DNA from: Paralichthys olivaceus | Lineage: Eukaryota > Chordata > Actinopteri > Pleuronectiformes > Paralichthyidae | DNA length: 64,000 nucleotides | Assembly: GCF_024713975.1 (NCBI RefSeq) | Contig: NC_091105.1 | Location: 21,812,939 to 21,876,938 of the forward strand | Reading direction: 5' to 3' | Part shown: in pieces, positions 34,001-47,856 of the stretch | How positions within the stretch are numbered: the first letter of the stretch is position 1 | Layout: each line of letters starts with the position of its first letter | The notes under the pieces: model-generated | The model's database searches: none | The model's input: the letters and a program-made list of their open reading frames with translations, nothing else | What the model was told of the DNA's origin: nothing | Translations under genes and position numbers: made by a program

Positions 34001-35245
34001 TATTACGACATCTCACTGTCTCCTACTGTGACTTCTTTTGTTCCTGACTCGCAAGCACCTCCGCCACCACCAGTCTACTAACCAGCCATCGAGGAAATGG
34101 TCTTCTCCAAAATGCTGCCATGAATCACGCAGATGGCTTCTGTATGAGCAACGGCGTCACAGAGAGCATCAATCAGAGGGTCGATGGCTTCATTTTGAAG
34201 TTACTTAGCATGTGCTGGCTTGCTTCAACATAAATTCATCATTGGAGGCCAACTGCACTGTCAACAAACAATATGAAATCCCCATGAGATTTATGATCAC
34301 TGCAGATCTCATCAAACCTTCCTCATCTTGAAGAAATGATAATGCCTACACTGGTGTGTATATAACATTAATTACCAAAGCAAAGTTATGGATCTGAAAA
34401 GAGCTTAATGTACTTGAAATGACTTTGGAACATAAATTGGCAACTGCTATAACATGTCATGAGCTGTGTGAACAGCCATACATTTTAATGCCACACATTA
34501 TGTTTCAACCTACTACACTACACTACAACACTGAGAGGAGTGGTGTTCCTTCGGCAATCATACATTGCATTGTATATGTTTCTAAATCCCCATGGGCAAA
34601 AGTACGAGGACTGGACCTTCCAGATGAAGTGGCAATAAGATTTCTCTTGCATGACACTGGTGGAGATCATACAAACCCTCGAATGTCACCAGATATCAGA
34701 CTACACAATATCAGAGGAATAGACGCAAGGCTTTTAAACAAAAGTGTGAATCAGAATTAGTTATACCTTTATTATATCGAGATAAATAGACCTGTATGTC
34801 AGAACTTTTGGCCACTCCGGTGGCAAGACCCTACAGTTATTGATGTCTGTCAGTCAGTGGTTCTATCACTTCAGTTCTGACAGTAATATCGAAGCTGTGA
34901 TGGATTTCATTTTTTTCCAGACACCCATCAGAGGATGAATCTGTCTGTCTTTAGCTGAACCCCTGATATTTAATTTTGGACCAGCATGAGTTTGTCAACA
35001 AATGGATGGATGGATTTCAATTATTTGTGTCCCTTGTCCCCCTCATCATGAATTGTACTAACTGTTGTGGGTATATTGCTGTTCTATCTTGTTCAAAGAA
35101 AGCTTGGGTTGGTTATCCTGAAAAAAGCTAGCTAGAGCAGGCTACACTTTGGAAAAAAAACATAAAGATACATCCCACCCCCTCCCATTGGCCCTCTCAT
35201 CAAAGTTACACCCTCGAAACAGATGAACAGGCACTACCTCAGAAT
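31034..35245. other. Probable trhr 3' UTR followed by gene-free DNA
   Basis: There are no supported genes. An AATAAA overlapping the stop codon is too close to be used. A better 3' end is AATAAA at 33960-33965, with GT-rich sequence about 30 bases later, which would make a 3' UTR of about 2.9 kb; this is inference only. The rest (34.0-35.2 kb) shows frames up to 113 codons without recognisable character. Confidence 0.35.
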
Positions 35246-35655
35246 CAAAATCAGAAGTACTTTATTAATCCCCGTAGGGAAATTCAAATGTTACAGAGCC
35301 CCTGAAATCAGGTAATAAACATAGCAACATAAAATTTAAAAATCAAGTAAGACGAAATAAAAGATAGACATATGTAGAAATAAAGACAGGGAACAGATTT
35401 ACATTTGTGCATGAGTAAAGTAAGTTAAAGTTAAAGTATACACAGTATACATTATTAATCTTTATACTTTACAGGTTGTCATTGTACAATTTGACAGCCA
35501 CAGGCGGGAATGATTTCCTGTGGCGTTCTGTCGAGCAGCGTGGGTGGATGAGTCTGCCACTGAACGAGCTGAAGAGGCTAATCAAGACATTATACCTACA
35601 ACCTGCGAGAGGCTTTTCCATGACACACTTTCCCCCAGGTGAAGACTCCGGTCAT
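35246..35655 (-). mobile_element. Fish LINE-type repeat fragment
   Basis: Begins TCAAAATCAGAAGTACTTTA and contains TTATTAATCCCCGTAGGGAA, the reversed 3' end (GGGGATTAATAAAGT) of a retroelement very common in fish. The adjoining segment GACAGCCACAGGCGGGAATG...GTGGCGTTCTGTCG belongs to the same repeat. It is 5'-truncated and non-coding. Confidence 0.55.
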
Positions 35656-38000
35656 GAGCAGTGACACCACCAGCCTATCATTTGATCTGAATGAAGTCAT
35701 TTGCTGTGTTTGGTTGTTTTTGGTACAATCCTGTGAGGGCAACAGACACAGACCTTAAAAAAAAATTAAATTCAGATGTAATTTATTGATAACAATCAGG
35801 ACGAGAAGAGGATTTCAACAAATAAGATAAAACGTTTTTCAGAAGCAATTTACCAACTGTAACTTTAATACTTGGTTCAAGACCAAAAAAAGGAAAACAA
35901 TGACAAAGACAATCATGTCAGCTGCAGGTAAACATTGTGATTCAAGATCATCAGCATGAATTAGATAGACACTTGTCGTTATCGCTGTAGACTCCTTCTA
36001 GTCTTGCTCCTCTCACATAGATTGACTGATGTAAAAGTTTTATTTTAATTTGGTCATTATATGATCTTTGAGCATCACATTTGGGTCAGGAGGATTATAC
36101 ATATTTTAATTAAATCCCAGCGCTGCTCATATACTTTACACTACAAACCTGTTTCTACCAACAAAAAAGATGACAAAGACAATGACAGAGGTCACCGTTT
36201 TAACAAATTTAAATATGTTTTTATTTTATAGGTCAATTCAAACCTGATTGAAATCTCCACTCTGCTGTTATGGTTATTTAACTTAACTAACTGAATCTTT
36301 CATGCGTGACCTTTAAACCAAATATCACGCATTGCATTGCGCTGAAAAATGATTGGTCAATTAGAGACACAGCTAAACTGAGAACTTCCAGTGGGTAGGA
36401 GCATTGAGTGCAGAATTGGAACTCTTTGTTGTGTGTCTAATTCAATGTTAATGAAATGAAGGCCGAAGGGATAAAGTAATATTGGTGTATCAAGTACAGT
36501 TTTCTTTACTAAACCATGTTTTTCCACTCACTAAGTTCGGAAAAATCTATCAGAGCAGTTATATCAAAAAGGTTTAATAGCCAGGAAAAGCTGCTGGGAT
36601 TTTGCCAAAGAGTTAAAGATCTATGTTTGAAATTAGCCATTGGGCAGAACTGGAGTGGTCGAGATGATGAGGCATGAGAATAAAAGCCTCAGTGGACAGC
36701 TGCACCAGTGAAATGGCAGTGGCTCTATAAACCTTATTTATTTGCCTGGCTCTGCCTACTAGCCCCATTTCATTTGAAGTGCTGTTCATTTTCAGATTCT
36801 TTTTGACGATGACAAACAAGAAGGGAAATTATGCTTTGCCAGCAGAATGCCAACAAATTTGCAGGAGCAAAGAACTCTGCTGTGATAAAAAACATTTTGC
36901 TCTTGTGCAGCATTCCAGCCATTGGCTCTGACATTAAATTATGGCCTTTATCCCTTCCCTACTCTTCATTTACATACTTGTCAATGTAGTCAGCTGTTCT
37001 CTATGTTGTTATTTTGGACTGAGAAGATATACCATTTGAATGCGTTTACCTTCTGCAGATCTGTGTTTTACTATCAATGTGATGGAGAAAGAAACACACA
37101 GATGTGTATCTTGAATTGTACAGAAAATATTTTTAGAGCTACACTTTTTCCCTTTATACACTTTTTCTGTCAACAAGGTCAAATCATGATGTACACGACC
37201 CCTCAACCTCAGTCTGTCGATATAAAATAGTTTGCTACCGTGGGGGTTTATTGACACAGTCCGAATCAATGAAAGTGGAAATGCTGCCTTAATTTGTTGT
37301 TTTGAATGTAGTTGCTGAGACTGACAGGCTCTGCGTTACAAAAATCCATCCTACCCTTTAACAACAGTGCCTTGTAGAGGAAACACCTTCATGCTTGACT
37401 TCCCCAAGTCTTCACCAGCACACAATCATTGCTTTAGGATGAACTATTGAGCCCCTGTGTTCCAGTGTCAAAGCAAATGAAACAGCCAAAGAGTTATTGT
37501 CTAAGTTGCTGAACACGTTGCATGTTCATCATCTCACCCTTCATCCTATACTCTGTCCCTTCTGCTTTGTCCTGGGTCAACTGTGAAACCACTGAACTCA
37601 AACTCATTTGGTTTAGTTGAACCAGCCTTGTTGTGTGATATTCTTTCTTTGCAGCCTCAACTCAAGGAGAGTTGAAACATAGTCATCTGAATAAATATGT
37701 GAGTCCTGCAATCGGCTGATCTGTGCTAAACATTTTAACCTACAGTTGAAAGGGGGGTCTAAGAGGGCTACGTACCTCTGCCAAGGTTAACACCCTATCT
37801 CATCATGTAAAAAAAAAGTTGGGATCTGCCAATTTGACTAGATCCACTCTTGGGTCAAGCGCTTCTCCTTCACAGTTTTGTCACAATTTACTTTAAATGT
37901 AGTAAATCCTCAAGACTAAAAAAGATGCAGTTTATATCTTACAAATAGTTATTCTTAATATATAATACATGGCACTGTATTCATATACTGTAGCACTTTT
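35656..38000. other. Gene-free stretch
   Basis: AT-rich DNA with no supported gene, RNA or clear repeat. Frames of up to 102 codons (36922-37230) look like chance. Confidence 0.45.
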
Positions 38001-38262
38001 CCAGTCTTATAGACCACCCTAAGTACTTCTGAGTACAACTCACACTCACCCATCCAAGCATCAATAAAGCGCTTTTATATGCAGGGTTTCTCTATCATAC
38101 ATACACTCATACACTCATACACATTGTCTGCACAGCCATCAGTGGCAATTTGGGTTCAGTATCTTGCCCAAGGACACTACAGAATGCAAAGTGGAGGTGG
38201 GAACCAACGACAGACCTTAAGATTAGTGGATCCTCCTGAGCCACAGCTGCTCATGTACATGT
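38001..38262 (-). mobile_element. tRNA-related fish SINE
   Basis: Read on the minus strand: TGGCTCAGGAGGATCCACTA (A-box-like), GTCGTTGGTTCCCACCTCC (B-box-like), GTGTCCTTGGGCAAGATACT and the tail ATATAAAAGCGCTTTATTGA. These are hallmark pieces, in the right order, of a widespread fish SINE. The fragment at 612-722 has the same type of tail. Confidence 0.6.
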
Positions 38263-39844
38263 ATGAACACAGACCATAGAGCAAGAGGATAAAAGACAGT
38301 TAAATCTACAACTCCTGCACACAACAGCCAATCACAGGAAGGTCATGGAGGTCAAGGCTATAGTGCTCTTGTTGGTGATGTCTGCCAAACAAATAAACTC
38401 CCCAGTGTCAGTTAGCGTACCTGCTGATTGACTGAATGGAACAGACCTCATGGGATTATGGACTGATCCTTTGTCTGACAACCTGCAATCGTTTTGTTCT
38501 GACTGAGCATTTGTGGGCTCTATTTTAGTTTGAGTTGCAAAATAGAAGAGTTTCACATTTTATTTAAAAGTAAAAGAGCAAATCGGAACAACAGGAAGTC
38601 TCATTACCTACATTTATTTGTGTGTATATATATATTCAAATTCTAACATCCTATATAGTTGCAGAAATGTGTTTGAGTTGTTTAAAAGCCTATCTGAAAA
38701 CCAATCCATCTCGTAAAATACAATATTTACAAATGATAAATACGTTTTCAGAGACATTTTCTTCAAAGTCCCAGGAATAACATTGAATTTAAAAACCTTT
38801 TACAGCTCCAAAAGGCAAGAAATAGTCTCTTTTGACTTTCTCTGTGCACATTCATGCAGAGTTTGTTTCTCACATCAATCTTATGTAACTGTCAATAAAG
38901 AGGCTACTGTGAAATCCCCGTGACAAAAGCTACAAACCAGAATAATGCATTCAAGAATCAAATCAGCCATGTTAAATCCTGACCAAAGAGTAGAAAATGA
39001 GACCGTGCAGGCTAATGTTTCCACCTCCTTGGCCAATCAAATTGTAAACAGAAAGAGAGAGCGTGGTATTAAAGGAGCCATGTAATCACAACTCATCACT
39101 CAGGAACCCCAGGAAATCTCTCACAGGAGTGCAGCCTTTATGAAACATGTCAGCAGTTGATAAGGCTGGTGGGCAGAAGCCTAAAAAACAATGTGTGGCA
39201 GATGATGTGTATAGAGAAGATTGTTTTCAGGGTGTAATTTACAAAATTTACTAGTTTTACACAAATATGTCAAATTCAGTAATAAAATGGATAGCCTTAT
39301 ATGTGTCTCTAAATATATGAGCCACTATATCCTTGACTTTCACAATAGCACCACTACTGTGATTGTGTTTTTGTCGTTAACTTTAACATTTCATAATCAT
39401 GCTTACTCCATCACAGCGAACCAAATTCACATGTTTATAGAAATCAGTCTCCTAAATATGTCTTATTTTTTATTTTCTTTCATCAATATGCAAGAAATAT
39501 TCCCAGGGAAAGTGATAAATGTCTCAAATGCCCTTATCTTACAATGTTAGAGAAAGGGATACAAAATATCCATGGATCTACCCCCCGATCTAAATCTGCA
39601 CCAACATTTTACGGATTTCTCACTGACCCACATCATCCCTCTCATGGTAATTCATCTAGTAGTTTTTGCGTAATCTTGCTTACAATGTAACCAACTAACA
39701 TACAATCCAAACCATACTAACCCAACCAAACAAACCATTACAACACAGTGCTTTAGTTGTTTTTTTTATAAGAAATGTTTTAAGTGCTCTCTTATTTCCT
39801 TTGGTAATTTTATTTCATTTGAAGCCTTATGCTTTCTAATTTCA
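38263..39844. other. Gene-free stretch
   Basis: No supported gene. The 109-codon frame at 39221-39550 is AT-rich and hydrophobic and most likely a chance frame. Confidence 0.45.
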
Positions 39845-40525
39845 GGTCCTGCTCCTTGTGTATTTAAGTTTATAGACCTCCAAGGTATAATAATTTTCTT
39901 ACTGACCTTTTATTCTTTGTTTTATCAAAGTATGACAGAGAGCTTATCCTGGGTGATTTTGATATTCACATCTCTGTTCTTTTGCACATGTTTCAGTAGA
40001 AAATGCCTGTTTCTCAGTTGCCGATTTTAAGTTTGGTGTTCCTCAAGGCTCTGTTCTTGGGGGCTTTGTTATTTTCAATATACTTGCTTCCTCTCAGTCA
40101 TTAAAAACCACGCTGTCTCTCACCACTCCTTATTTCACCGCGCTCTCTCTGAGATCAGTGGATGCAGCTCTACTGGTTGTTCCCAGATTATGACTAAATG
40201 TGACTAGGTCTTTGCTGTTTGAGCCCCCAGACTGTGGAACACTCTAGCTATTGAAATCAGAAGGGCAACATCATTAGCAGCATTTAAGTCTCATCTTAGA
40301 ACTGCCCTTTATTGCAAAGCATTAATGAAAACTTAATACATTGCTGGATTTAGTCTTCCCACTCTTGACATTTAACTATCATAACTTAATTTCACCTCCC
40401 AATGTTGTTGTTGTTGTTATTGTCTGTAAAGTGTAACCTTGTTAAGAAATGTGCTATAATTTTAAACAACTGACTGTTAAAACATTTTACGAATGCATAT
40501 AATAAATAAAATAAAAAATAATTAA
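39845..40525 (+). mobile_element. LINE relic (reverse-transcriptase-type ORF end, decayed)
   Basis: Broken plus-strand frames resemble the endonuclease and C-terminal parts of L2/CR1/Rex1-like LINE proteins: GPAPCVFKF, a remnant of LxGDFNIH, FGVPQGSVLG (about 40030-40062), and near the end a PRLWNSLPIEIRRA-like stretch with FKSHLRTALY (about 40230-40315). The tail has TTGTTGTTGTTATTGTCTG and an AAATAAAATA end. It is heavily deleted inside and not functional. Confidence 0.65.
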
Positions 40526-43170
40526 GACAATAAGTAAAAAATCAACCCTGCAGCATTTGCTAACTAAAGCATTATAGGCAACAACTAAAATCATTTTAGT
40601 TAAATAAATTTAGACAATTTCTGATGATTTCCATACTAGTCCAAAGTATGTTTAAATCTCAGCGGAACCTCTTATGATGAAAGTCATTAGGGTTTAAGGT
40701 AAATTAACTGTCTAGTGTTAAGTTGCTTCCAGGCAGCACTACTTTCTTCAAATAATGCTTCTGAGATGAGTGTAGGAGGATGATTTACTGCACATTTAAT
40801 GAGTGGTGCTTTGAGATGAATGCTAATGCTGCCGTCATGTTATATTGTTAAAGGTTGTTTCATTATGAGAAACCAAAAAGGTAAAACCATCTACGTCAGT
40901 GTCTGACTCGTAATTTTAGTGAGGAATGTCTCATGCAGACATTAACTTCCACTTAGAGAAGAAAACTAAAGACGTATCAAACCGAATCGCTGCAAATGCA
41001 CCAATAAATGAATTCAATATTTACACAGGTGCAATCAAATTCATTTTATATGAATTGTACAGCTTTTCTACAATGTAACTGAACTGTTTTATGGTGGCCT
41101 CCTTTTACTTCAGCATGGACGGCCTGTGTGTTTCCTCAGCTGCTGCTCCAGATTCTGTTCCTCACATGTGAAAAATGTCATATGGCTGCCTATTGAGCCT
41201 TGGGTCATTTAGCTCCTATCTGCGAAGATGCTCTTGGGTTGTACAGTTCAAACAGCGCAGACCTGTTCCTCATGAACACAATGATTTGTGGGTATTTGCT
41301 TGACATTGTTGCTGGCAGTGGTAAACGTCGTGTGTTGACAGAGTTTGTGATTAGGATTAAACATTTCCAGGCGTAAAATGAAGGAAATTTAATTACAGAA
41401 TGATAAAAACCTTTTTTTGTATCATTGTAACTCAACGATATCGTGAAGGCACTGTTATAAATAAGAGTAGTATAATAACATGATGAGAATGAGAACGTCA
41501 CTGAAATATTATCAGATGATTCAAATATTTGCAGATAAATAAATATTGCGTGTAGATAAGAGACACAAAAACAAAGCAGCTCCAACAGAGCAGAGCTGTG
41601 TAAACTTCCCTTTTGACTTGATGGGATCTGGTCAGGTGTGGGTGTGTGTACAGTGCAGCACATTAAATGTCCAACTCACATTCCTATCATATTGCTGATG
41701 GGGTGAGCAGCTAGGTGCCCAGTGACCTTGGCCCTGGTTATCTGCTATTGACAGATGAAGGAAATGTTGCTGAGCAACAGCAGCAAGCTAACCCTTCCTG
41801 TCAAAGCCTTTAGCTTCCACTAATCCTTTAGGAATATTAATGTCCTGTTAAAGTTTTTAATTACATCCTTGAGCCTTAATATATCCATGAGGACGGTATT
41901 TAAATTTGACGAATAACCTTTGATGGATAACATAGATTAGTAACTATTTTATGCAAAAGAATGAAGACCACATCCAGGCTCATTTCTTCATGAACATTCC
42001 TGTCCCAGTTATTCTAATATTGGTATGACCCCCCCCCACACACACACACAATAATTCATTGTGTACAAAACAAGATGAGATTTGTTGCATGTGGGATGCT
42101 TTAATTTTATAGCAGAATCTGTTGTGTTTAAAGTTCCTTAACCTTTTTTTAAGGCACTGCATAAAATATGAAATAAACTATGGTTATAATAATATACATC
42201 AAAAATGTCTATGTATATGGTCCTGTCTATGTTTAACCACCCCAAATATGTATTCCTAGTGATGAGAATCCTCTTAATGCTTATTGAAGACCAGATGCAT
42301 TCTGGACCATCTGGTGGGCTGAACTCTGGGTGACATAAGATCTGATTTTTCTTATGTTGTAAAGTGCAAATAGCGGCTGGGGTACAATAGCTACAACATA
42401 TTCATAAAAGGATAGCAGGACATCAAACTTCACACCCAGGTTTCAACCCAAGAATTCAACATTGAGAAGAAGCCTTGGTGCACCCCTGTGGTGAGGAGAC
42501 AGAAAAATGACAGTCGTCCTGGCCATGACACATGAAGGAACGCCCCGATGGATGAAAAGAAAAGTTGTTTTTGCATCTCTAAACAAAACACTTTGAGGAG
42601 AGGGAGGAGAACAAATGATTTAGTCCAAGTCCAACACTCAAAACACAAAATCTTCTTCTAACTGACATCAGCAGATTGAGAATAGTAACTCAACTCTAAG
42701 ACCTGGATGTTGCCATGGTGATGTCCAACCAGGAAGGAGTTTTCTGTGGTGTCAGTGGCCACATGCAGGAAATGCAGACCACCATCTATACACCATCTAT
42801 ACACACTGAGGAAGACAAATAGCACACATTAAGTGGGAAAAGGACACTTAGACAGTGGTAAAATTAACTCAATGCTCAGTGAATCGTTGTTACTATCTCG
42901 TGGTTACAATTTATCCTGAAAAAAGTGTTAGAAATGCTGCAGCAGCTTTTCTCGTGATCAGACATAATCTGAGGCCACTAAACTGCAGAAATGCAGCTCA
43001 GCAACATTTATGAGCAAAAAAAAAAATTAGATCAAATAACAGATTTGATTTACTTAAATTTTTCTGGCCAGGAAAGTGTGTAATAATATGATTTGACTGG
43101 ATTTGATATGATTGCTTTTGATTTCAAGAATTTATCAATCAACAACCTAAAATTAGACTGACCCAAATAT
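40526..43170. other. Gene-free stretch
   Basis: No supported gene. A minus-strand frame of 152 codons (41205-41663) has no recognisable motifs. A short C-run/CA tract lies at about 42029-42050. Confidence 0.4.
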
Positions 43171-43176
43171 GAAATC

Positions 43177-43998
43177 TGTCAGGCGCAGGACTTGGAGGAA
43201 GGATTCGGATGCAGAGTTAGGAGAAAGCTGATGCAGCTCGGGTATTTATTTTCACACAAATACAATGACTGAAGAACAGAGGGCGCCTCAATAAAGAGGG
43301 AATGATTACAAAACATACAAATCAAAATCCTACCTTCCGTGAAGGGATAAGGGAAAGGAAAAACTACACTTAACTAAGATCTAATCTAAAGGGGAAAAAG
43401 GCTATGAAAAGTAGTTACAAAATCAAATCTCCTCCTGAGAGGGAATTAACTACAAACATTAACAAAAAGAACAAAACTCCTACAATGAGGGATACGCGAT
43501 GAACTAGTAACAAAAATATATCTTCTCCTAAGAGGGAAACACTATGAACTAAAATAAAACTCCTACAACGAGGGACAATACTTCTAATATAAATATAGAC
43601 AAAAATCTCCTCCGAAGAGGGACAAGATCTAACGATAGCTAATCTACACTAACAAAAGAAGCTCTGAAAACTAAGAGGCCAAACGCCAACAAAAACCACT
43701 CTTAACAAGGCAACCGACTGTAACTGTGGATCTATGACGAAAGGCTGGTGATGCTCGACAAGGGACAAGACACACTGGCAGAGGACAAAGGGGAGACGCA
43801 GACTATAAGCACACGTGGAGGTAATGGGAAACAGGTGAGTATAATCAGGATCGGGGAAGACAATCAGACCAAGGCACATGAGGAAGGGCGAGTGACCTGA
43901 AACGAGAGGAGAGTTACTTTTCAAAATAAAACAGGAAGTCACAATACAAACATGGAGACGGGACAAAAACTTAACTTAACCTTTTACTGCGTGTGACA
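43177..43998 (-). mobile_element. Probable solo LTR with 6-bp target-site duplication
   Basis: An 822-bp block bounded by TGTCAGGCGCAG and GTGTGACA, flanked on both sides by the direct repeat GAAATC (43171-43176 and 43999-44004). The TG...CA ends and a short duplication fit an LTR. On the minus strand it reads like an LTR: TGTCACACGCAG start, CTTCCTGTTTTATTTTG, and a polyadenylation signal AATAAA (43250-43245) about 70 bases before the 3' end. No internal retroviral or retrotransposon genes are present, so it would be the product of LTR-LTR recombination. A DNA element with TGTCA ends remains possible. Confidence 0.65.
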
Positions 43999-44004
43999 GA
44001 AATC

Positions 44005-47000
44005 ATTGTCAATTATAGAAAAAAAAATCACAACCGTGATATCCAGGTACTGGCTGAAAACATATCCCCATGTATTGTTTTTTTAAGATTGGTCAGGAGC
44101 CAGTTGACTGTAAAGAGGCGTCTCTGGTGATAAAATGACACTATGATATTTTCCATCTTTAGCCTCTGAATTAAATTTAGTGGAAAATTTAAAACATCAC
44201 TGCACAAAATCATTACGTCACCTCCGTCAGGACTACATGTATGACATAATTGCATGGTAGTTTGATAGAGTGTGAAGGCTTTATAGAATTGGCTAAAGCA
44301 GTACAAGTGTGACTGAACAAACTCTCCGCATAGTGATCATCATCTACATCCAGGCTCAGTTCACGTCACAGAGATATTTTACAATGCAGTCCGGACAGGG
44401 CTGTCCCTCCCGCAGCATCATCTGCATCAAGAGACTCATCAAGTGTCGTTTAGATGTTTTCAAACTGTTTCAAAACTGCCTCTTTCCTGGTGTTGGTTTC
44501 CGATGCTGAACATTTCCCTCTTCTTTATTTCCTATGTGTGTCATCTCAATTTTATTTTTTTCTGAATAAATTAGAAATACAGAAAAAATTCCACTTTATT
44601 TAACTTTGTGTTCTTACACCAGTTTACTTTAACATAGCTTGCTGAAGGGCTAGCTGGTAAATCTCCTTTCGCTGTTTAGTGAATTTCACATTCTTAAATT
44701 CAAACATGTTGGTAAAATTTCTTAACAGGATTCAGCTGCTGTCCATTGTTATGACTATGATTTAAGCTTGTTCAAACCCTCACATTTCTGAGTGTTGACA
44801 GAAGAAGTATCGCTACAGCACAGTGTGTTTTAATTATTTACATATAAAACATATAAGTACATGTATTCATCTTTAAATGTATTTTGTCCATGCAACTTCT
44901 TCATATCAGCTATACACCATAATACAGATTTTTTACCATGTTCATTTTCTGAATCATGTGTATAAAGTCTTAAGTGTAACTTGATATTTCGGTTTCAATG
45001 GTTTGTTTGTAGACCAGGCCTGTGTTGTATCATTGACATACTGACAATGAGAACTCTGTAGGTTTGTGCCTCGCATTTTCTGCCTTTAGTCTGTATCAAC
45101 TTCAAGCTGCAAATTCTCTGCAGAGGGTGCACCACATGTTGCGATCAACAAAACCTGACTACTGTGTCTGAGTATTCTTTATCTTTTATGTATATTCATG
45201 TTCTTCCTCTTGAGAAGACCACAGGAACAAGATCACATATAAGATCACATTGGAAGTAAGACTTGACCCTGGTTATTTAATACTTGACAACACATTGTTG
45301 CAGATTTATAAAGCCACACCCCATACTTCCATCAGATGAAATCATGTCCAATGTCCATCTTCTAAATTTTCTATCGAATCCAAACAATTCATAAAATACA
45401 TTTTCAGTCTCTGGTACCTCTAAACTTGATAATTGCTATAGTACTTTTATATTCCCATCAAGACTGAAATGTATACATGTCCACAACACTGACACCAACA
45501 CTCATCTGTCCGAATGACTTTCTGCACCAGACATGTACTCTTCCAGACTGCAGGTTATTATTTCCTCATCAAAAAGACAAATCAAACAGGTCACAGAGGG
45601 GAAGCTGGGACAGGTCTAGACCTGCTGTCTCCCCTCCATCACAGACTAAAGCTGACAGTATTCCTCTGGATACCTTCCAACCATACACAGAATTGATAGT
45701 AATTGCCTGGATGTGTTGAAGTCAGGAGGTTTCCATCTCATCCACAGTGAAACTAATGGTATTGACCGATTTGTTTGTTTGGCTCACTGGAAATCAAACT
45801 ATTGTTACTGCTCTGGTATTTGCCATCGTTACTGAAGTATATAACATAACATAACATAGACAGAATTTGACCCTTACTGGAGGTGGAATCTCTGAGCAGA
45901 GATAACTTTGGACATTTTCCAATACGACCTTTGATTTGATCATAATTTAATGCACCATTTTTGGCTTTTTGCCATGACCAAGATTGGTTACCTTATAAAA
46001 CACAGGACTGAGCAGCTACACCGTGGGGCGGTGAGGGATTTCCTTGCTCTCTGTCTTCTTTATGTTGCAATGAAAAAGGAAGTAGAATGCAGTGGTGGTT
46101 GATTTGTGAGCCTTGTTACTGATAACCCACCTCAGTCAGCAAATAGCCCCTGAAATTACCATAGAGAGAAATTACTGCTGAGTGGAGTCTGTCTGTCTGA
46201 CAGCTTGACTCATTTATCACAAAAGTAAAGTTTGAATAATTGTATATATTGTTCCTGTATCTTCTCTGCCCAGTAATGTCAGCATTTTGAGTTTTGCTGC
46301 TCCAACTCTGTCAAATAACCATTCAATCTTAAAGCACTTAAACGATCTACAATAACATGTTAAATATTATTTAAACTGTAATTATTAATGTTTTTATATA
46401 GCCTTAAAAAAGTATTAGAAGCGCCATGAGGGGGAGAGTGCTGCCCCCCCCCCCCAAATCTCCCCCGTTCACCATCTCCCCAGCAAAGTCATCATGTCTG
46501 AGTCATCTTCCAGGAGCAGGTTAACTGGTTAACTATGTATTTTAAGTTGAAATTGATCACGTCCCGTCAGTTATCGTGCCCAGACGTTCATTTGGTAAAA
46601 TATTGTTTGAAATGACTTCGCTTAGTGTTGGAGTTGATGAGATCTTCACCATCGAAATTATATAATGGGAGGATTTTAACAGGGAATCTTGCCAAGGGCA
46701 GTTCTATCATTAGTGAGGTCTGTTTGATCATTTTGTAAATAGCAGACATAACATCTAACACAGTGTATTGTATTTAGTCTAATGAGCAATGCCTCACTGA
46801 TCATTTGCTTAATGATGTCTTAACATGTTATCAAATATTTCTTCTTGACATTTTTGTCATTGCATCCACTTCTTTGAATGGCATTTATGCATTCAGGATG
46901 GGCCGAATGCAGCATCATGATCTCATTGGCTTATTAAAATGACTCCATATGGCCCTGCCATTTCATTTCGTGTGAATGACCTTTTTTCTGAATTACATCA

Positions 47001-47750
47001 AAGTAACAATTACCCAAGGAGGAGCATGCAGAAAGGTCTTATGACTGTGAGGCTCCCGACTCGGGTTTTCTAATCACTGTCCCTTTTCGTGAGTTGGCAC
47101 AACTTTTGTGTTCTCCTTAATATCATCATCATAATTCTAATTCAAAAGGTAATTCATTTAATGATACTCATCTCCAAGGCAACATCTGTGGAACAGAGAC
47201 AGTTCACAGCCACTGAGTATGTTTTTGTGAATAACAGGCAGGGATGAGTTCTCAGCAGTGACCCAACCCAGGCAAAACTCAGAAACAGTTTTCTGCAACA
47301 ACTTCAAACATGGGCAGCACCGCCTAATTTATGAATAATTAATAAACATTTAGTGTTTTGCTAATTGTAACTGAAACTGTAAGCATTGCCTTCATCTCTA
47401 TATTTATTAAACCAAAGACTCCAAAGGCCCTACACTCAGCTCAAGTTGAAGATGGACAGATGAACACTCAGTCTCACTTCAGATCACTGGACTCCATGCA
47501 CCAATAAGAATGATTAAGTGTAATTCGTTGAACTTGGGTTGATGTGACAAAGCTAACAGCAGAGTGAGCAAGATTCTGACACTCCCACTCAATCCTCCAA
47601 ACAGCTCTCATCATCTCAAATAAGAGAAATCCCCTGTGTGGTCGCACTGAGGGCGTTCCAGGCCTATACATTTGAACTCCCTGATGTTTCACTGGCAGTT
47701 CGGCAGCACTTTGGCTTTGGGCTTATTAAAGTGTAATGCAGTTTTAGTTC
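44005..47750. other. Gene-free stretch
   Basis: No supported gene. The frame at 45477-45719 (80 codons) lacks splice or homology support. A C-run lies at 46443-46455. About 46900-47110 has the compact, repeat-free look of possible conserved non-coding DNA, which cannot be tested here. Confidence 0.4.
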
Positions 47751-47753
47751 TGT

Positions 47754-47842
<89 letters not shown>

Positions 47843-47856
47843 GGCGCGCGTGTGTA
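47751..47856. repeat. TG microsatellite, about 41 uninterrupted units
   Basis: (TG)41 at 47759-47840, preceded by TGTGTGTC and followed by CGGGCGCGCGTGTGT. Long alternating purine-pyrimidine tracts like this can adopt Z-DNA. Confidence 0.97.

Noticed and set aside
41205..41663. Minus-strand frame of 152 codons
   Set aside because: AT-rich, irregular composition, no motifs or flanking signals; most likely chance.
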